NCBI RefSeq assembly: GCF_049723905.1
Contig: NZ_JBJKFD010000001.1
Location: 1,116,001-1,180,000, forward strand
DNA length: 64,000 nt
Reading direction: 5' to 3'
From: G963665185 sp049723905
Lineage (GTDB): Bacteria > Desulfobacterota > Desulfovibrionia > Desulfovibrionales > Desulfovibrionaceae
Shown here: one piece after another, positions 1-9,284 of the stretch
Numbering within the stretch: position 1 is the first letter of the stretch
Layout: each line of letters starts with the position of its first letter
The notes under the pieces: generated by a model
Database searches by the model: none
What the model was told of the DNA's origin: nothing
What the model saw: only the letters and a program-made list of their open reading frames with translations
Position numbers and translations under genes: made by a program

Positions 1-761
1 TGAATACTCGCGTCTAGGGGCTTGCACTTACTGGCATCCTCATCAAGGCACTCGGCGAACTTACCGGTTGCGGCAATAATCTCCAGATTTTTGTCAACCT
101 GAACCGCCGCGAATCCGGCTGTTTTCAGATAAATTGAGTCCACCCCCACCCCGCACAACGAAGACAACTGTGTCAGCACGCCGGATGCAAGTTTCCGTAA
201 CGAATGGATCTTGAACAGATCGCCGGAGGCATTGATGATGGTTTCCAGCCCCTGCCTGTTCCTTTCGATGACCCGCATGTCCCGATACGACCGCAAGGCG
301 GTAAAAACAGATGAATACAGTTTTTGGGCCGTAAGCTCCGACTTTTCCTTATAATCGTTGATGTCGTAATTATGGATGACCGAACGTTCTGGTGCCTGTC
401 CGGGCTGCCCTGTCCGCAATATGATACGCACAAAGGGGTTATTCAGTTCGCCGCGTATTTTTTCCGCCAACTCCAGCCCGGCAATATTGCTCTCCATGAC
501 CACATCCAGAAGCACTACTGCAATATCATCATTATTTTTAAAGATATCCAGTGCTTCCTTCCCCGTGTAGGCACTCAAAAATTCAAGAGAACCTCCCTCG
601 AACTCCATGTCGGCAAGCACCATACGAGTGGTCGAGTGAACACTTTCTTCATCATCAACAACCAGTACTTTCCATTGCGGTACCACCCGCCGAGGGCTTT
701 CCCCGTCTTCAGCGGCAAAAATAAGCTCATCCTGCGAAGTCTCTTTAATGTCCTGATTCAT
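1..761 (-). CDS. response regulator with DUF3369-like C-terminus (partial, runs off window start)
   Basis: The frame stays open from the ATG at 761 to the window edge, so the C-terminus is missing. The N-terminus is a receiver domain: acidic pair in KVLVVDDEE near residues 31-39, likely phosphoacceptor Asp86 in VVLLDVVME, then RIILRTGQPGQAPER and NDYKEKSEL. The region after about residue 150 resembles the DUF3369 domain that follows receivers in some deltaproteobacterial regulators; that is a family assignment from pattern only. It lies 53 bp downstream of the receiver-kinase gene and is probably the last gene of the three-gene signalling operon. Its receiver is clearly paralogous to that of the gene upstream (same RTGQPGQAPER block). 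No DNA-binding domain is visible in the part present. Confidence 0.85.
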   Translation of the reverse strand, partial: MNQDIKETSQDELIFAAEDGESPRRVVPQWKVLVVDDEESVHSTTRMVLADMEFEGGSLEFLSAYTGKEALDIFKNNDDIAVVLLDVVMESNIAGLELAEKIRGELNNPFVRIILRTGQPGQAPERSVIHNYDINDYKEKSELTAQKLYSSVFTALRSYRDMRVIERNRQGLETIINASGDLFKIHSLRKLASGVLTQLSSLCGVGVDSIYLKTAGFAAVQVDKNLEIIAATGKFAECLDEDASKCKPLDASI

Positions 762-814
762 TCAGTGAGTCCTCATATCGCACATTGCAGCAAACACTCT
801 TCAAAACAATGGCG

Positions 815-1960
815 CTAGATCAACGGGATGTGTACCTGCGCCGTAGTCCCTTTGCCCGGCACACTGGATATTTCCAGCTCCCATCGATGCTCCCTGACAA
901 GCCGATCGACAACGGCCAACCCCATTCCGACCCCACGAACCTTGGTGGTGTAAAAAGGATCGAAAATAAAAGACTGGACGCCCTCTTTCATCCCGTCCCC
1001 CTTATCAATAAAACTCAGCGAGCAACATTTTCCGTCTGACTTCAGCTTCAGCAAGACAGGACCATCCTGCTCACGGCTGAAATCAAATGCATTACTCCCC
1101 AACTCAACAAAACAACGCTGAGCCAACGTACCATCCATAACCGCCTCAAAGCCCTCCACCTGTGCTTCCTTGTGGAGCTCCAACGTCCGGTCCGGATATC
1201 GCTGCCTCAATTCCGCAACACACTGCTCAACAACCGGCCACAGAGGCAGACGACGCATTTTGGGAGCAGGCAAAGAAGCATACGAGGAAACCGCCAGCAC
1301 TATTCCTTCCAAAATCCTGGATTCTTCAATCACCGGCCCCAGATATTCATCCACTTTGCATTCATGGCTTCGCCCCTTTTTCATGGCCAGATTGGTAAAT
1401 CCGGAAATGGAAATAAGCCGGTTACGCACCTGATGCGCCACGGAAAGCGCCATATTTTCCAAGGCCTTTCGATTTTCCTCGATAATACGAATATCCCTGT
1501 AGGAACGAAGTGCCGTAATAACAGAAGTATAAAGTTTTGTGGAAGAAAGTTCGGCCTTCTGCTTGTAATCGTTGATATCAAGTTCGGTAATTACCTTGCG
1601 CTCCGGAGCCTGTCCCGGTTGCCCGGTCCTGAGGATGATACGCACCCGGCTATTTGCCAAATCTTCACGTATGAAGCGGGCGACCTCGAGTCCCTCGTGC
1701 ATGGACTCCATGACAACATCAAGAAGAACCACGCAGATGTCGTCGTGCAGTCCCATCATTTCCCGGGCCTCACTGCCAGAATAAGCGTTGAGAAATTCCA
1801 GGCCCCGCCCTTCGAAAGTAACCTCATCCAAGACCAGTTTCGTCACGGAATGCACATCGACTTCATCATCCACTATCAGAATCTTCCATGGTCTGACCGC
1901 AGAAAAACCATCCTCGGGCCCTTCTTCGGCAAAAAGAAGATCTTCGCCACCATCAACCAT
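815..1960 (-). CDS. receiver domain-histidine kinase hybrid
   Basis: 381 residues. The N-terminal receiver (about 25-150) has the acidic pair at 31-32 and the phosphoacceptor Asp81 in VVLLDVVMES. A short linker leads to a kinase core: H-box ALSVAHQVRNRLISISGF with likely phospho-His176, N-box-like ELGSNAFDFSRE, then DKGDGM and a G-rich box GVGMGLAVV. No membrane segment is predicted, so it is cytoplasmic. It overlaps the 3' end of the upstream Cache kinase by 8 bp, so the two are probably translationally coupled and act in one phosphorelay. The order receiver-then-kinase suggests that phosphorylation of the receiver controls the kinase; this is inference. Confidence 0.85.
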   Translation of the reverse strand: MVDGGEDLLFAEEGPEDGFSAVRPWKILIVDDEVDVHSVTKLVLDEVTFEGRGLEFLNAYSGSEAREMMGLHDDICVVLLDVVMESMHEGLEVARFIREDLANSRVRIILRTGQPGQAPERKVITELDINDYKQKAELSSTKLYTSVITALRSYRDIRIIEENRKALENMALSVAHQVRNRLISISGFTNLAMKKGRSHECKVDEYLGPVIEESRILEGIVLAVSSYASLPAPKMRRLPLWPVVEQCVAELRQRYPDRTLELHKEAQVEGFEAVMDGTLAQRCFVELGSNAFDFSREQDGPVLLKLKSDGKCCSLSFIDKGDGMKEGVQSFIFDPFYTTKVRGVGMGLAVVDRLVREHRWELEISSVPGKGTTAQVHIPLI

Positions 1961-3914
1961 GGTTTACTCCGTTGGCGCCCAGGTCGGCAGGAACGCGTAT
2001 GGTAAAAACCGCTCCTTTTTCCGGCTGGCTTTCACAATAAATTGTCCCGCCGAGCTTTTGATGGATAAGGTTATATACTATGTGCATGCCCAGCCCAGAA
2101 CCGCCCTGGCCCCTGCGCGTGGTAAAAAATGGTTCGAAAATTTTCGTTCGCTGTTCTTCGGTCATTCCATGCCCATTGTCAGCGAAAACAATGACAACAT
2201 CTTTGTCCTGTTTGGAAACGGAAATGCTTATTTCCCCACTCTCTATGCCGTCAAAGCCATGCAAAAGCGAATTTACCAACAGGTTGGCAATCACCTGCGT
2301 AAGTGCGCCTGGGTAGCTCATCATTTTGATTCCGCTATCGCCTGACAGGACAACATGATGGTTGGTGCGCTTGTACTTGGGACGAAGACTGGTCAGGACC
2401 TCCTCGAGATAGTCCTTTACATCGAATTCTCGCAGAGCCTCAGAGGTCTGATCCACAGCCACCTGTTTGAAACTCTGGATAAGCTGCGCTGCCCGCCGCA
2501 AATTGAACATGGACGAGTTGACCGCCTCCCGGGCCGTATGAAGAAATTTGTCCAGGTCGGACCGCTTCATGGTATTGGTGGAATATGCCTTTTCCAGCCA
2601 ATCCATCTTTTCCTCCAAAAAGGAAATGGAAGTCACTCCAAGGCCGAGTGGCGTGTTGATCTCATGCGCAACTCCAGCCACAAGCCCCCCCAAGGAAGCC
2701 ATTTTTTCCGCTTCCACAAGCTGACCCTGCGCCTTTTGTAGCGTTTCCAGGGAATCCCGCAGCTGTTTTGTCCTGCCCTGCACTCTCTCTTCAAGCTCCT
2801 GGTTCAGTCTCTTCAACTCGGCCTGGGCCGTCTTAAGTTCTGTAATATCGCTGCCCTCAGCAAGAATATTGACAATGTGCCCCAAGCTGTCGCGCACCGG
2901 CTTTATGGAAATGGCAAACTGCCTAACAGATCCGTCTCTGTCAGACATTTCTGTGTCAAAACGAGCTGTCTCTCCCTTGGCGGCTTTGGCAACCGCCGAT
3001 TTGAGAAAATCCTTTGAAATGTTGCTGTTCTGCCACCACGGCGAATCCGAAAGCGACCTATTGGAGACGTCTTCAAGCTCCACCCCGACAAAATCCAATG
3101 CTGGCTTGTTTACTGAAAGCAAATTTCCATGAAGGTCCAGATAGCCAATAAAATGAAAGGTCTGATCAAAAATCGAACGCAGCCTGGCCTCGCTGTCCCG
3201 AATGCGACGTCCGGCCATGACGCCCTGGAATACGGTCAGCACTGCCATAAGAAAAAAAATCAAAAAGATCAGAGATGTTATCCCCATAATCTTTTGTACG
3301 TGTTTCTGTACAAGGGCTTCAACATCTCCAACATACATCCCTGTTCCAATTATCCACTTCCAGGGCACAAAACGCTTAACAAAAGAAAGCTTGTATTCAA
3401 TACGGCTCGAATCGCTTCCTTTTTGCCAATAATAATCGACAAATGCGCTTCCGTTGTCTTCCGTGGATGTAATAAAATCCGCAAAAATCAAATTCCCCTT
3501 ATAATCTCGCATGTTGATCTGATTTGTCCCGACCAGGTCCAGCCGAAAGGGATGCATCAAAATCAGGCCGTCATAATCCTGAACCCAATAATAATCCTCT
3601 CCTGTCGGGCCGTACCGAAAAGCCTGAAGTTCCTTCAATGCCAACTGCTGAGCTTCCTGCCTCGTCAGCAATCCCTCTTCTTCCTGCGAGAAATAAAACA
3701 TCAACACGTGTTCGCCCACAATAGTCAGGTCGCGAACGGCCTGTTTGCGCTGGACAAAAAGGCTGTCACGAAAGGCAGGCAGATAAACCAAAAATATGGC
3801 TGCCAAAAAAAGTAAAAGCGTAACGCTTATGGGCAAAGCCACCCGTAACCAAAGCGGGGGGCCCCCTTCTCCCGGCTGGTGAGGACGTCCTAAATGTTGA
3901 AAAAGTGATCTCAT
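1953..3914 (-). CDS. membrane sensor histidine kinase, Cache-PAS-HisKA-HATPase
   Basis: 653 residues from the ATG at 3914, chosen because AGGAGAGGG lies just upstream; the frame is open to 3986. Membrane segment 1 is about residues 21-46 and segment 2 about 208-232. Between them lies a single-Cache-like periplasmic sensor domain (DYYWVQDYDGLILMHPF near 108-123, then FVPWKWIIGTGMYV). A PAS domain follows (about 243-360), then a coiled linker (365-405), HisKA with phospho-His417 in LVAGVAHEINTPLG, and a HATPase with NLLVNSLLHGF, DNGHGM and GSGLGMHIV. sCache domains usually bind small organic acids; the ligand here cannot be read. It is the first gene of a minus-strand operon with the two receiver proteins. 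Confidence 0.9.
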   Translation of the reverse strand: MRSLFQHLGRPHQPGEGGPPLWLRVALPISVTLLLFLAAIFLVYLPAFRDSLFVQRKQAVRDLTIVGEHVLMFYFSQEEEGLLTRQEAQQLALKELQAFRYGPTGEDYYWVQDYDGLILMHPFRLDLVGTNQINMRDYKGNLIFADFITSTEDNGSAFVDYYWQKGSDSSRIEYKLSFVKRFVPWKWIIGTGMYVGDVEALVQKHVQKIMGITSLIFLIFFLMAVLTVFQGVMAGRRIRDSEARLRSIFDQTFHFIGYLDLHGNLLSVNKPALDFVGVELEDVSNRSLSDSPWWQNSNISKDFLKSAVAKAAKGETARFDTEMSDRDGSVRQFAISIKPVRDSLGHIVNILAEGSDITELKTAQAELKRLNQELEERVQGRTKQLRDSLETLQKAQGQLVEAEKMASLGGLVAGVAHEINTPLGLGVTSISFLEEKMDWLEKAYSTNTMKRSDLDKFLHTAREAVNSSMFNLRRAAQLIQSFKQVAVDQTSEALREFDVKDYLEEVLTSLRPKYKRTNHHVVLSGDSGIKMMSYPGALTQVIANLLVNSLLHGFDGIESGEISISVSKQDKDVVIVFADNGHGMTEEQRTKIFEPFFTTRRGQGGSGLGMHIVYNLIHQKLGGTIYCESQPEKGAVFTIRVPADLGANGVNHG

Positions 3915-4312
3915 GCCCTCTCCTGTTCTTTCAACAGCAAAATTGAACTCAACAGTAGCTTGACGACCATTTTGGAGCAAGCTCAATAAGATATTTAGTT
4001 GAAAATTCGGCTTATAATTTTACAACACGTTGCACATATTCACGAAATTTTCTGGTATGCCTACTATACAAATTCTCCGGCACCCGAAAAGCAGCATTGC
4101 CCCAGACTGCTTAAAGCATCATCAAAGGGCTTTCCACTCAGGCCACACAACGCAAGACAAAAAAATCAAATTTTCGTATATTGTTTTGTAGACCTAATTA
4201 CGGATTGGTGCATAACAACGCATGCGCCTCCACGATCAAGACCTAAAACTTCTTATTTTGCAGGCTCAGCCCAAAGTAGCTAAATTTTCGTCACCTCTCC
4301 TTTGGAGAAAAA
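3915..4312. other. 398-bp divergent intergenic region between two sensor kinase genes
   Basis: AT-rich gap from which the Cache kinase operon (minus) and the PocR kinase (plus) must both be transcribed. I see a ribosome binding site TTTGGAG before the ATG at 4313 but no convincing -35/-10 pair, sigma54 site or hairpin. No coding potential. Confidence 0.5.
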
Positions 4313-6304
4313 ATGTCGGAACAACACCCCAAAGCCCTTCAGGACAGCCAGCTTGCAGGCGAGGTTAATCCTCAAAGCAAGCTGGCATTCGCATCTCTTT
4401 TCGACATACGCCTCATTCAAAAATTCCAGGATGCCTTTTCCCTGGCTGCGGGGGTCGGCTCCGTCATCGTCACGCCACAGGGAGAACTACTTACCCAGCC
4501 AAGCAATTTCACCGACTATTGCCAGGAATCCATAGACGCTGACGGACATGTTTGCGTCCATATGCAGCGCCTCCCTTCTCCTGGAGAAACAATAGACATA
4601 GTATGCCCCGCAACCGGACTTCTTCGATGCAGCGTGGCCATCCACGTAGGCAAAAAACTTATCGGCATCTGGATAATAGGACAGGTCCGGGAAAAAGGCG
4701 CGCCGAATCCTTTGTTGCACGATGGGAACGCTCCTCTGAGCCCGGAGGACGAAAAAATAACGAAAATCTGGGAACAGACAGCTTCTCTCTCCCGAAAGGA
4801 ATTTGCTAAAAAAGCCGAAGCCCTGAGTTCCATAGCCGAACAGCTTTCCGAGATGGCGGAGCAGACCATGCGGCAGCGAGCCGTATTGCGGGCAAAGCAG
4901 ACCATGGAACGGCAGCTCAAGGAACGCGAAGCTACGTTGGATGGCATTGTCAGTGCCGCTCCCATTGGCATCGGGTTAGTCGAAAATCGTATTCTGGGCT
5001 GGACAAACCAACGCCTGCAAGACCTCTTGGGCCGTACAGAAGAGGAACTGCTGGGACAAAGCGCCCGTATACTTTATCCGGACGAAGACGAATACGAGCG
5101 GGTGGGACGGGTAAAACACCCGATGATAAAAATACACGGACGGGGTTCCGTTGAAACCCGTATGATAACCAAAAACGGCAGTCTGCTCGACGTCATCCTC
5201 AGTTCGTCCAAACTCACAAACGATGTCGGTGAAACCCGGTTCATCTTTACAGTCCTGGACATCACAGAAAGCAAGCTGGCTGCCCAAGCCCTGTCCGATA
5301 GTCGGTCCAGATTCCGTGAGATGTTCACCAACATGCAACAGGGAGTCATCTTGTTGCGTCCCAGACAAGAAAAGCCAGATTTCATCATCACCGACGTCAA
5401 CCCGGCTGCATTGCGCCTGCTCTCCAAAAACAGGGACAAACTTCTGTTTCGTCCATTACAATGGGCCATTCCCGCTGCGGGCAAATACGGTGTGCTCCAC
5501 GCACTCAAACGCGTAGAAAAAACAGGACAGCCTGTTCATCTCCCGGAATGCTTCTACAAGGACGGACGCCGCCAAGGGTGGAGGGACTATTCCATTTATA
5601 TGCTGACAACCGGCGAACTCGTGGTCCAGTTCGAGGACATCACGGAATCCGTCATCTCTGATCGGCAGGTCAAAGCATCACTCAAGGAAAAAGAAACCCT
5701 GCTGAAAGAAATCCATCATAGAGTCAAAAATAATCTGCAAATCATATCAAGCCTGCTCAGGCTGCAGGTTGGAGGCCTTAAACATCCCCAGGATGCAGAA
5801 CTGTTCATTGAAAGCCAAAACAGAATCCGGTCAATGGCACTGGTCCATGAAAAGCTCTATGGCTCGAACGATTTGAGCAGCATCAATTTTACCGAATATA
5901 TACAGACGATCGCCAGCCACTTGCTGACCAGCTACAGCGTACCCAACGAAAAAATCCACATAAGCACCCCAAAAGAAGAATTTCTTCTGAGTGTGGACCA
6001 AGCTGTTCCTTTGGGACTCCTGCTCAATGAACTGCTGACCAATGCCTTCAAGCACGCCTTTCCCGGCCATTCAAGCGGCAACGTTGAGGTACAAATCAAA
6101 CCGCACTCCGACGGCTATGCCCACTTTAGCGTTTCCGACGACGGACAGGGCCTCCCGCCAAACATACGGGGGGAAAACTACTGCTGCGCGCCTACGTTGG
6201 GACTCCAGCTCGTAACCACATTGGCAGAACAGCTCAATGCGGAGATGCATATTCAGTCGCCTCCAGGAACCAGTATCACCTTGCTTTTTCCCTTGTTGAG
6301 TTGA
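4313..6304 (+). CDS. PocR/PAS sensor histidine kinase (HisKA_2 type)
   Basis: 663 residues, ATG with TTTGGAG five bases upstream. The N-terminal third (about 25-135) resembles the PocR sensory domain: SLFDIRLIQKFQDAFSLAAG, then a cysteine series around DYCQE, GHVCVH, DIVCPATGLLRCSVAI. A coiled linker follows, then two PAS domains (about 205-325 and 330-445). The kinase core is the HisKA_2/HWE-like kind with KEIHHRVKNNLQIISSLL (phospho-His near 468), followed by a HATPase with LLLNELLTNAFKHAF and DDGQGLP. No membrane segment, so a cytoplasmic sensor. No partner regulator is adjacent, but the single-domain response regulator at 7265 is a candidate. PocR domains are known from a propanediol regulator; the ligand here is unknown. 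Confidence 0.88.
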   Translation: MSEQHPKALQDSQLAGEVNPQSKLAFASLFDIRLIQKFQDAFSLAAGVGSVIVTPQGELLTQPSNFTDYCQESIDADGHVCVHMQRLPSPGETIDIVCPATGLLRCSVAIHVGKKLIGIWIIGQVREKGAPNPLLHDGNAPLSPEDEKITKIWEQTASLSRKEFAKKAEALSSIAEQLSEMAEQTMRQRAVLRAKQTMERQLKEREATLDGIVSAAPIGIGLVENRILGWTNQRLQDLLGRTEEELLGQSARILYPDEDEYERVGRVKHPMIKIHGRGSVETRMITKNGSLLDVILSSSKLTNDVGETRFIFTVLDITESKLAAQALSDSRSRFREMFTNMQQGVILLRPRQEKPDFIITDVNPAALRLLSKNRDKLLFRPLQWAIPAAGKYGVLHALKRVEKTGQPVHLPECFYKDGRRQGWRDYSIYMLTTGELVVQFEDITESVISDRQVKASLKEKETLLKEIHHRVKNNLQIISSLLRLQVGGLKHPQDAELFIESQNRIRSMALVHEKLYGSNDLSSINFTEYIQTIASHLLTSYSVPNEKIHISTPKEEFLLSVDQAVPLGLLLNELLTNAFKHAFPGHSSGNVEVQIKPHSDGYAHFSVSDDGQGLPPNIRGENYCCAPTLGLQLVTTLAEQLNAEMHIQSPPGTSITLLFPLLS

Positions 6305-6465
6305 AACTCCCACGCGTAAGACAAATCTACTTTTTCTTTGATAAGCAAGCAGGTTGCAAACATTTCCCCGTTCATACACCCGTCCTGAAACCCATTTTCC
6401 TTGCTCCAAAACATATTTCATACTAAAATCTACCCAGAATCTAATCCAACCGATGGAGAGCCCCA

Positions 6466-6756
6466 ATGCAACGCACGGACCCTCGAGACAGGCGCAGTAC
6501 ACCACGCCTTCCCGTTGGGTCTAATATGTGTGTCCTGCGTCAGAACCAGGCGGAATGCCTGCTTTGTCGTATGGACGATGCCAGTATCGGGGGGATGAAA
6601 TTTTCCGTGCTCAACCCGGACAGAGTTTCAGAGCTTCACGTCGGCGACACCATGCATCTGGATATCTACCCGGATTCTTTCCAGGAGTTCGTCACCACAA
6701 GGCAGGGAACCGTCGTCTGGATAAAAAAAGACACCTTCGGCCTTAAACTGAAATGA
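6466..6756 (+). CDS. PilZ-domain protein, probable c-di-GMP receptor
   Basis: 96 residues, essentially a stand-alone PilZ domain. The N-terminal RRSTPR gives the RxxxR half of the c-di-GMP motif and DDASIGGMKF gives the D/N-x-S-x-x-G half. GGAGAG seven bases before the ATG fixes the start. It is monocistronic or followed at 62 bp by a small unknown gene. Its position among sensor kinases and a stand-alone receiver suggests a role in motility or surface behaviour, but no target can be named. Confidence 0.8.
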   Translation: MQRTDPRDRRSTPRLPVGSNMCVLRQNQAECLLCRMDDASIGGMKFSVLNPDRVSELHVGDTMHLDIYPDSFQEFVTTRQGTVVWIKKDTFGLKLK

Positions 6757-6818
6757 TTGCTTATGTGCGTGCCCGGTCGCACCCAAAAAGCCGCCAGCAG
6801 CCCTGAAAGGAGCAAACA

Positions 6819-7040
6819 GTGCCCATGATGCCGAGCAGAAAACTGCGATATTTCGAATGTGACGGACATCCCTACATTTACGACCCAGCCACCACCAAAC
6901 TTTTTTTAGCCACTGCCGACGAACGAACGGAAATAAGTGACCGCAAACAACGCGGACAAATATTACTCAATTCCGTATCCATATCAGAGGGAGAATTTTA
7001 CAAGGCTTTGGAAAAAAGAGCTGGCCGACGCGCTCTTTAA
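6819..7040 (+). CDS. small hypothetical protein
   Basis: 73 residues of unknown function. The start is GTG at 6819, supported by AAGGAG six bases upstream; an ATG at 6825 would be spaced too far. The protein is basic, with aromatic residues near the N-terminus (YFECDGHPYIYDP) and a predicted mostly helical second half. No signal peptide, membrane segment or known motif is recognised. It could be a small regulatory partner of the PilZ protein upstream or the receiver downstream, but nothing in the sequence proves it. Confidence 0.5.
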   Translation: MPMMPSRKLRYFECDGHPYIYDPATTKLFLATADERTEISDRKQRGQILLNSVSISEGEFYKALEKRAGRRAL

Positions 7041-7264
7041 AATCCTTATAGCCGCAACCGCTCCTGCATCCCTCACGCATAACGGGACGGGTCTATTTCC
7101 GATCTTTTTCGCAGGAAAAAGAACAAATACACACTTTCCCTACTTGTCCTCACAAGGGGGGACCTTATAATTGGTTTAGTCGAACGGGGAGAAGAGACCT
7201 TAATCCGAATCCCCAAAGACATCGCATTTTCATCTGGCAAACCGCAACCTAGGGAGGCTTTGAA

Positions 7265-7660
7265 ATGAGTCAGATCAAAGCACTTGTCTGCGATGACAAC
7301 CTAGCCACCCTCGCCTTAATAGAAACTCTCCTCAAGCGAAGCCATTACCAAGTCCTCACAGCAGAAAACGGCAAAAGAGCGCTCAAAATATACCTGGAGG
7401 GGGGCGTGGATGTTCTCATTACAGATATCTTCATGCCGGAGATGGATGGCCTTGAACTGATCATGGATATCCGTCGCCGAGACCCCGAAGCCAAAATCGT
7501 CGCTTTTTCCAGTGGTGGGGGAATGTACTCCCCGGAACGCTGTCTGGACATCGCCCTTCAGATGGGAGCCACATCCGTCATATCCAAGAGCAGGATACGC
7601 CACGATCTGGTTTCCAGCCTTGAGACGATTTTTCCGGAGCAATCTGCAGAAACAAGCTGA
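7265..7660 (+). CDS. single-domain response regulator (CheY-like)
   Basis: 131 residues, one receiver domain and no output domain. Acidic pair near residues 9-10 (VCDDN), phosphoacceptor in DVLITDIFMPEMDGLEL (about Asp56), a conserved switch residue region KIVAFSSGG, and a Lys near the C-terminus (VISKSRI). GGGAGG seven bases upstream of the ATG supports the start. Such stand-alone receivers act by protein-protein contact or as phosphorelay shuttles; the orphan PocR kinase at 4313 is a plausible partner. A good terminator follows. Confidence 0.88.
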   Translation: MSQIKALVCDDNLATLALIETLLKRSHYQVLTAENGKRALKIYLEGGVDVLITDIFMPEMDGLELIMDIRRRDPEAKIVAFSSGGGMYSPERCLDIALQMGATSVISKSRIRHDLVSSLETIFPEQSAETS

Positions 7661-7714
7661 ATGTTTTTGGAGCAGCAGCCGTTACGTCAATTCATCAAAG
7701 ATCTTCAGTCCTTC

Positions 7715-7743
7715 AAAGCCCGGCCCTGGTCGGGCTTTTTGCT
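7715..7743 (+). terminator. intrinsic terminator after the response regulator
   Basis: AAAGCCCG and CGGGCTTT form an 8-bp stem around an 8-base loop, followed by a T-run. Confidence 0.85.
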
Positions 7744-7848
7744 TTTCCCTGCCAACTTCCAAACACGGCACGGGAAGCCTTCAGACTCCAGCCGCAACAA
7801 ACATTGCCTTTGACCGTATTTCACCAACTTGCCTAGGCCGCAGGTACA

Positions 7849-9210
7849 ATGTACATGTCCACCCCACGTATGAAACACCAATTCTGTATTATTACCCTGG
7901 GCTGCAAGATCAACCAATACGAAAGCCAGGCCATACGCGAAGCATGGCAACGGACTGGCTGGCACCCCACGGACGACGCTTCACAAGCAGACATTCTGCT
8001 GGTGAATTCCTGTGCTGTAACGGCAGGAGCACTCCGCGACGTACGCACCACGGTAAGAAAAGCCATGCGCGCCAATCCCCAGGCCCGAATCATCGTTACG
8101 GGATGTGCAGCCGAATCTGACAGGAACGGGCTGGGGGATCTGACAGCCCAAGTGGAATTCGTTTCACAATCCTCCAAAACCACGCTTTTGACTGGCCCGC
8201 CCCATCCAGGCAGCATCGAAGGCGACAGGACGCATGTGACACTCCCGGATTTTCGTCCAAAGGACGATTTCCGGATTAGTGATTATGAACGAGGCCGTGC
8301 CGTCCTCAAAATTCAGGACGGATGCTCCCACCGGTGCACCTATTGCATCATTCCTCTTGCAAGAGGCGAAGCCAAAAGCCGCCCACTTGAGGAGATACTT
8401 GCGGAAACGGACCGCCTGATAAACAATGGATTCGGCGAAATTACCATAAGCGGCATCAACCTGTCCCAGTATGGACGGGACGAAAAATCCGCCCATGTCA
8501 ACGACATGTGGGACCTGCTGCAACTGCTCAATGAACGCTATGCAGCAGAATATCTTGGCAAGGTTCGCTTTCGTCTTTCATCCTTATACCCGGCTCAGAT
8601 TACGGGAAAAATGAAAGAGAAGGCACTACAAACTCTGGCCGCATCCCCCATGGTCTGCCCTCATCTGCATCTGTCGCTGCAAAGTTTGGCTCCCGAAGTA
8701 CTGCGCCGCATGGGCCGAAAAACTTACGATGTGCGGGGGATCCACGATTTTCTGAACGCTTTGGAGGCCATCTGGCCGGTCTATGCCTTGGGCGCAGACT
8801 TTATTTGTGGTTTTCCCGGAGAAACCGAAGAAAATTTTCAGGAAACTTTTGAAGCTGCACGCGGTCTTCCGCTTTCCTATGCCCATGTTTTCCCGTACTC
8901 TATACGGCCAGGAACCGTGGCCGCAGACATGGAGCAAACCGTTTCCCAGACGGAGAAGAAGGTACGGGCCAAACGCCTTCGGGATATGATTTCCCGTAAA
9001 AAGACGAACTTCATCAATAAACTTAATGCATTGGACAGGGTTGAAGTCGCTTTGGAAAAAAGCGCTCCAGCCCGCGGCATGAACCAATACTATATAGAGT
9101 GCATATTTCAGTCTCCTGCTTCCGATGCACACATTGGAAAGCTGGTTGCCGCACAACCATTGAGCCCTTCGCCGGGCAACGAACAGACCTTGCTGGTTCG
9201 GGCAATCTGA
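7849..9210 (+). CDS. mtaB: tRNA t6A37 methylthiotransferase MtaB-type radical SAM enzyme
   Basis: 453 residues. N-terminal UPF0004 domain begins ITLGCKINQYESQ, the wording typical of the MtaB branch of the MiaB family, with further cysteines in NSCAV and TGCAAE for the auxiliary cluster. The radical SAM cluster is CSHRCTYCIIPLARG (CxxxCxxC). A TRAM-like tail lies at about 380-450. The enzyme adds a methylthio group to threonylcarbamoyladenosine at tRNA position 37. ATGs at 7849, 7855 and 7870 are all possible; the first is used because CAGG sits just upstream. It lies 70 bp before the yicC operon. Confidence 0.88.
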   Translation: MYMSTPRMKHQFCIITLGCKINQYESQAIREAWQRTGWHPTDDASQADILLVNSCAVTAGALRDVRTTVRKAMRANPQARIIVTGCAAESDRNGLGDLTAQVEFVSQSSKTTLLTGPPHPGSIEGDRTHVTLPDFRPKDDFRISDYERGRAVLKIQDGCSHRCTYCIIPLARGEAKSRPLEEILAETDRLINNGFGEITISGINLSQYGRDEKSAHVNDMWDLLQLLNERYAAEYLGKVRFRLSSLYPAQITGKMKEKALQTLAASPMVCPHLHLSLQSLAPEVLRRMGRKTYDVRGIHDFLNALEAIWPVYALGADFICGFPGETEENFQETFEAARGLPLSYAHVFPYSIRPGTVAADMEQTVSQTEKKVRAKRLRDMISRKKTNFINKLNALDRVEVALEKSAPARGMNQYYIECIFQSPASDAHIGKLVAAQPLSPSPGNEQTLLVRAI

Positions 9211-9224
9211 GTCGGGGAAAAAAT

Positions 9225-9284
9225 ATGCAGTTCAACAACACAAAAACGGAGGCCAAAAGAAGGCCTGCCAAGGAGAATATATGA
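9225..9284 (+). CDS. possible 19-residue leader peptide overlapping the yicC start
   Basis: A short frame begins at ATG 9225 after a GGGG-containing stretch, reads MQFNNTKTEAKRRPAKENI and stops in the ATGA that also starts yicC. The peptide is Lys/Arg-rich. The overlap would couple yicC translation to it. It may equally be a chance frame, since yicC has its own good AAGGAG. Confidence 0.25.
   Translation: MQFNNTKTEAKRRPAKENI

Noticed and set aside
4203..4225. Possible sigma54 promoter before the PocR kinase
   Set aside because: The GG and GC elements are 11 bases apart and the flanking bases do not fit.
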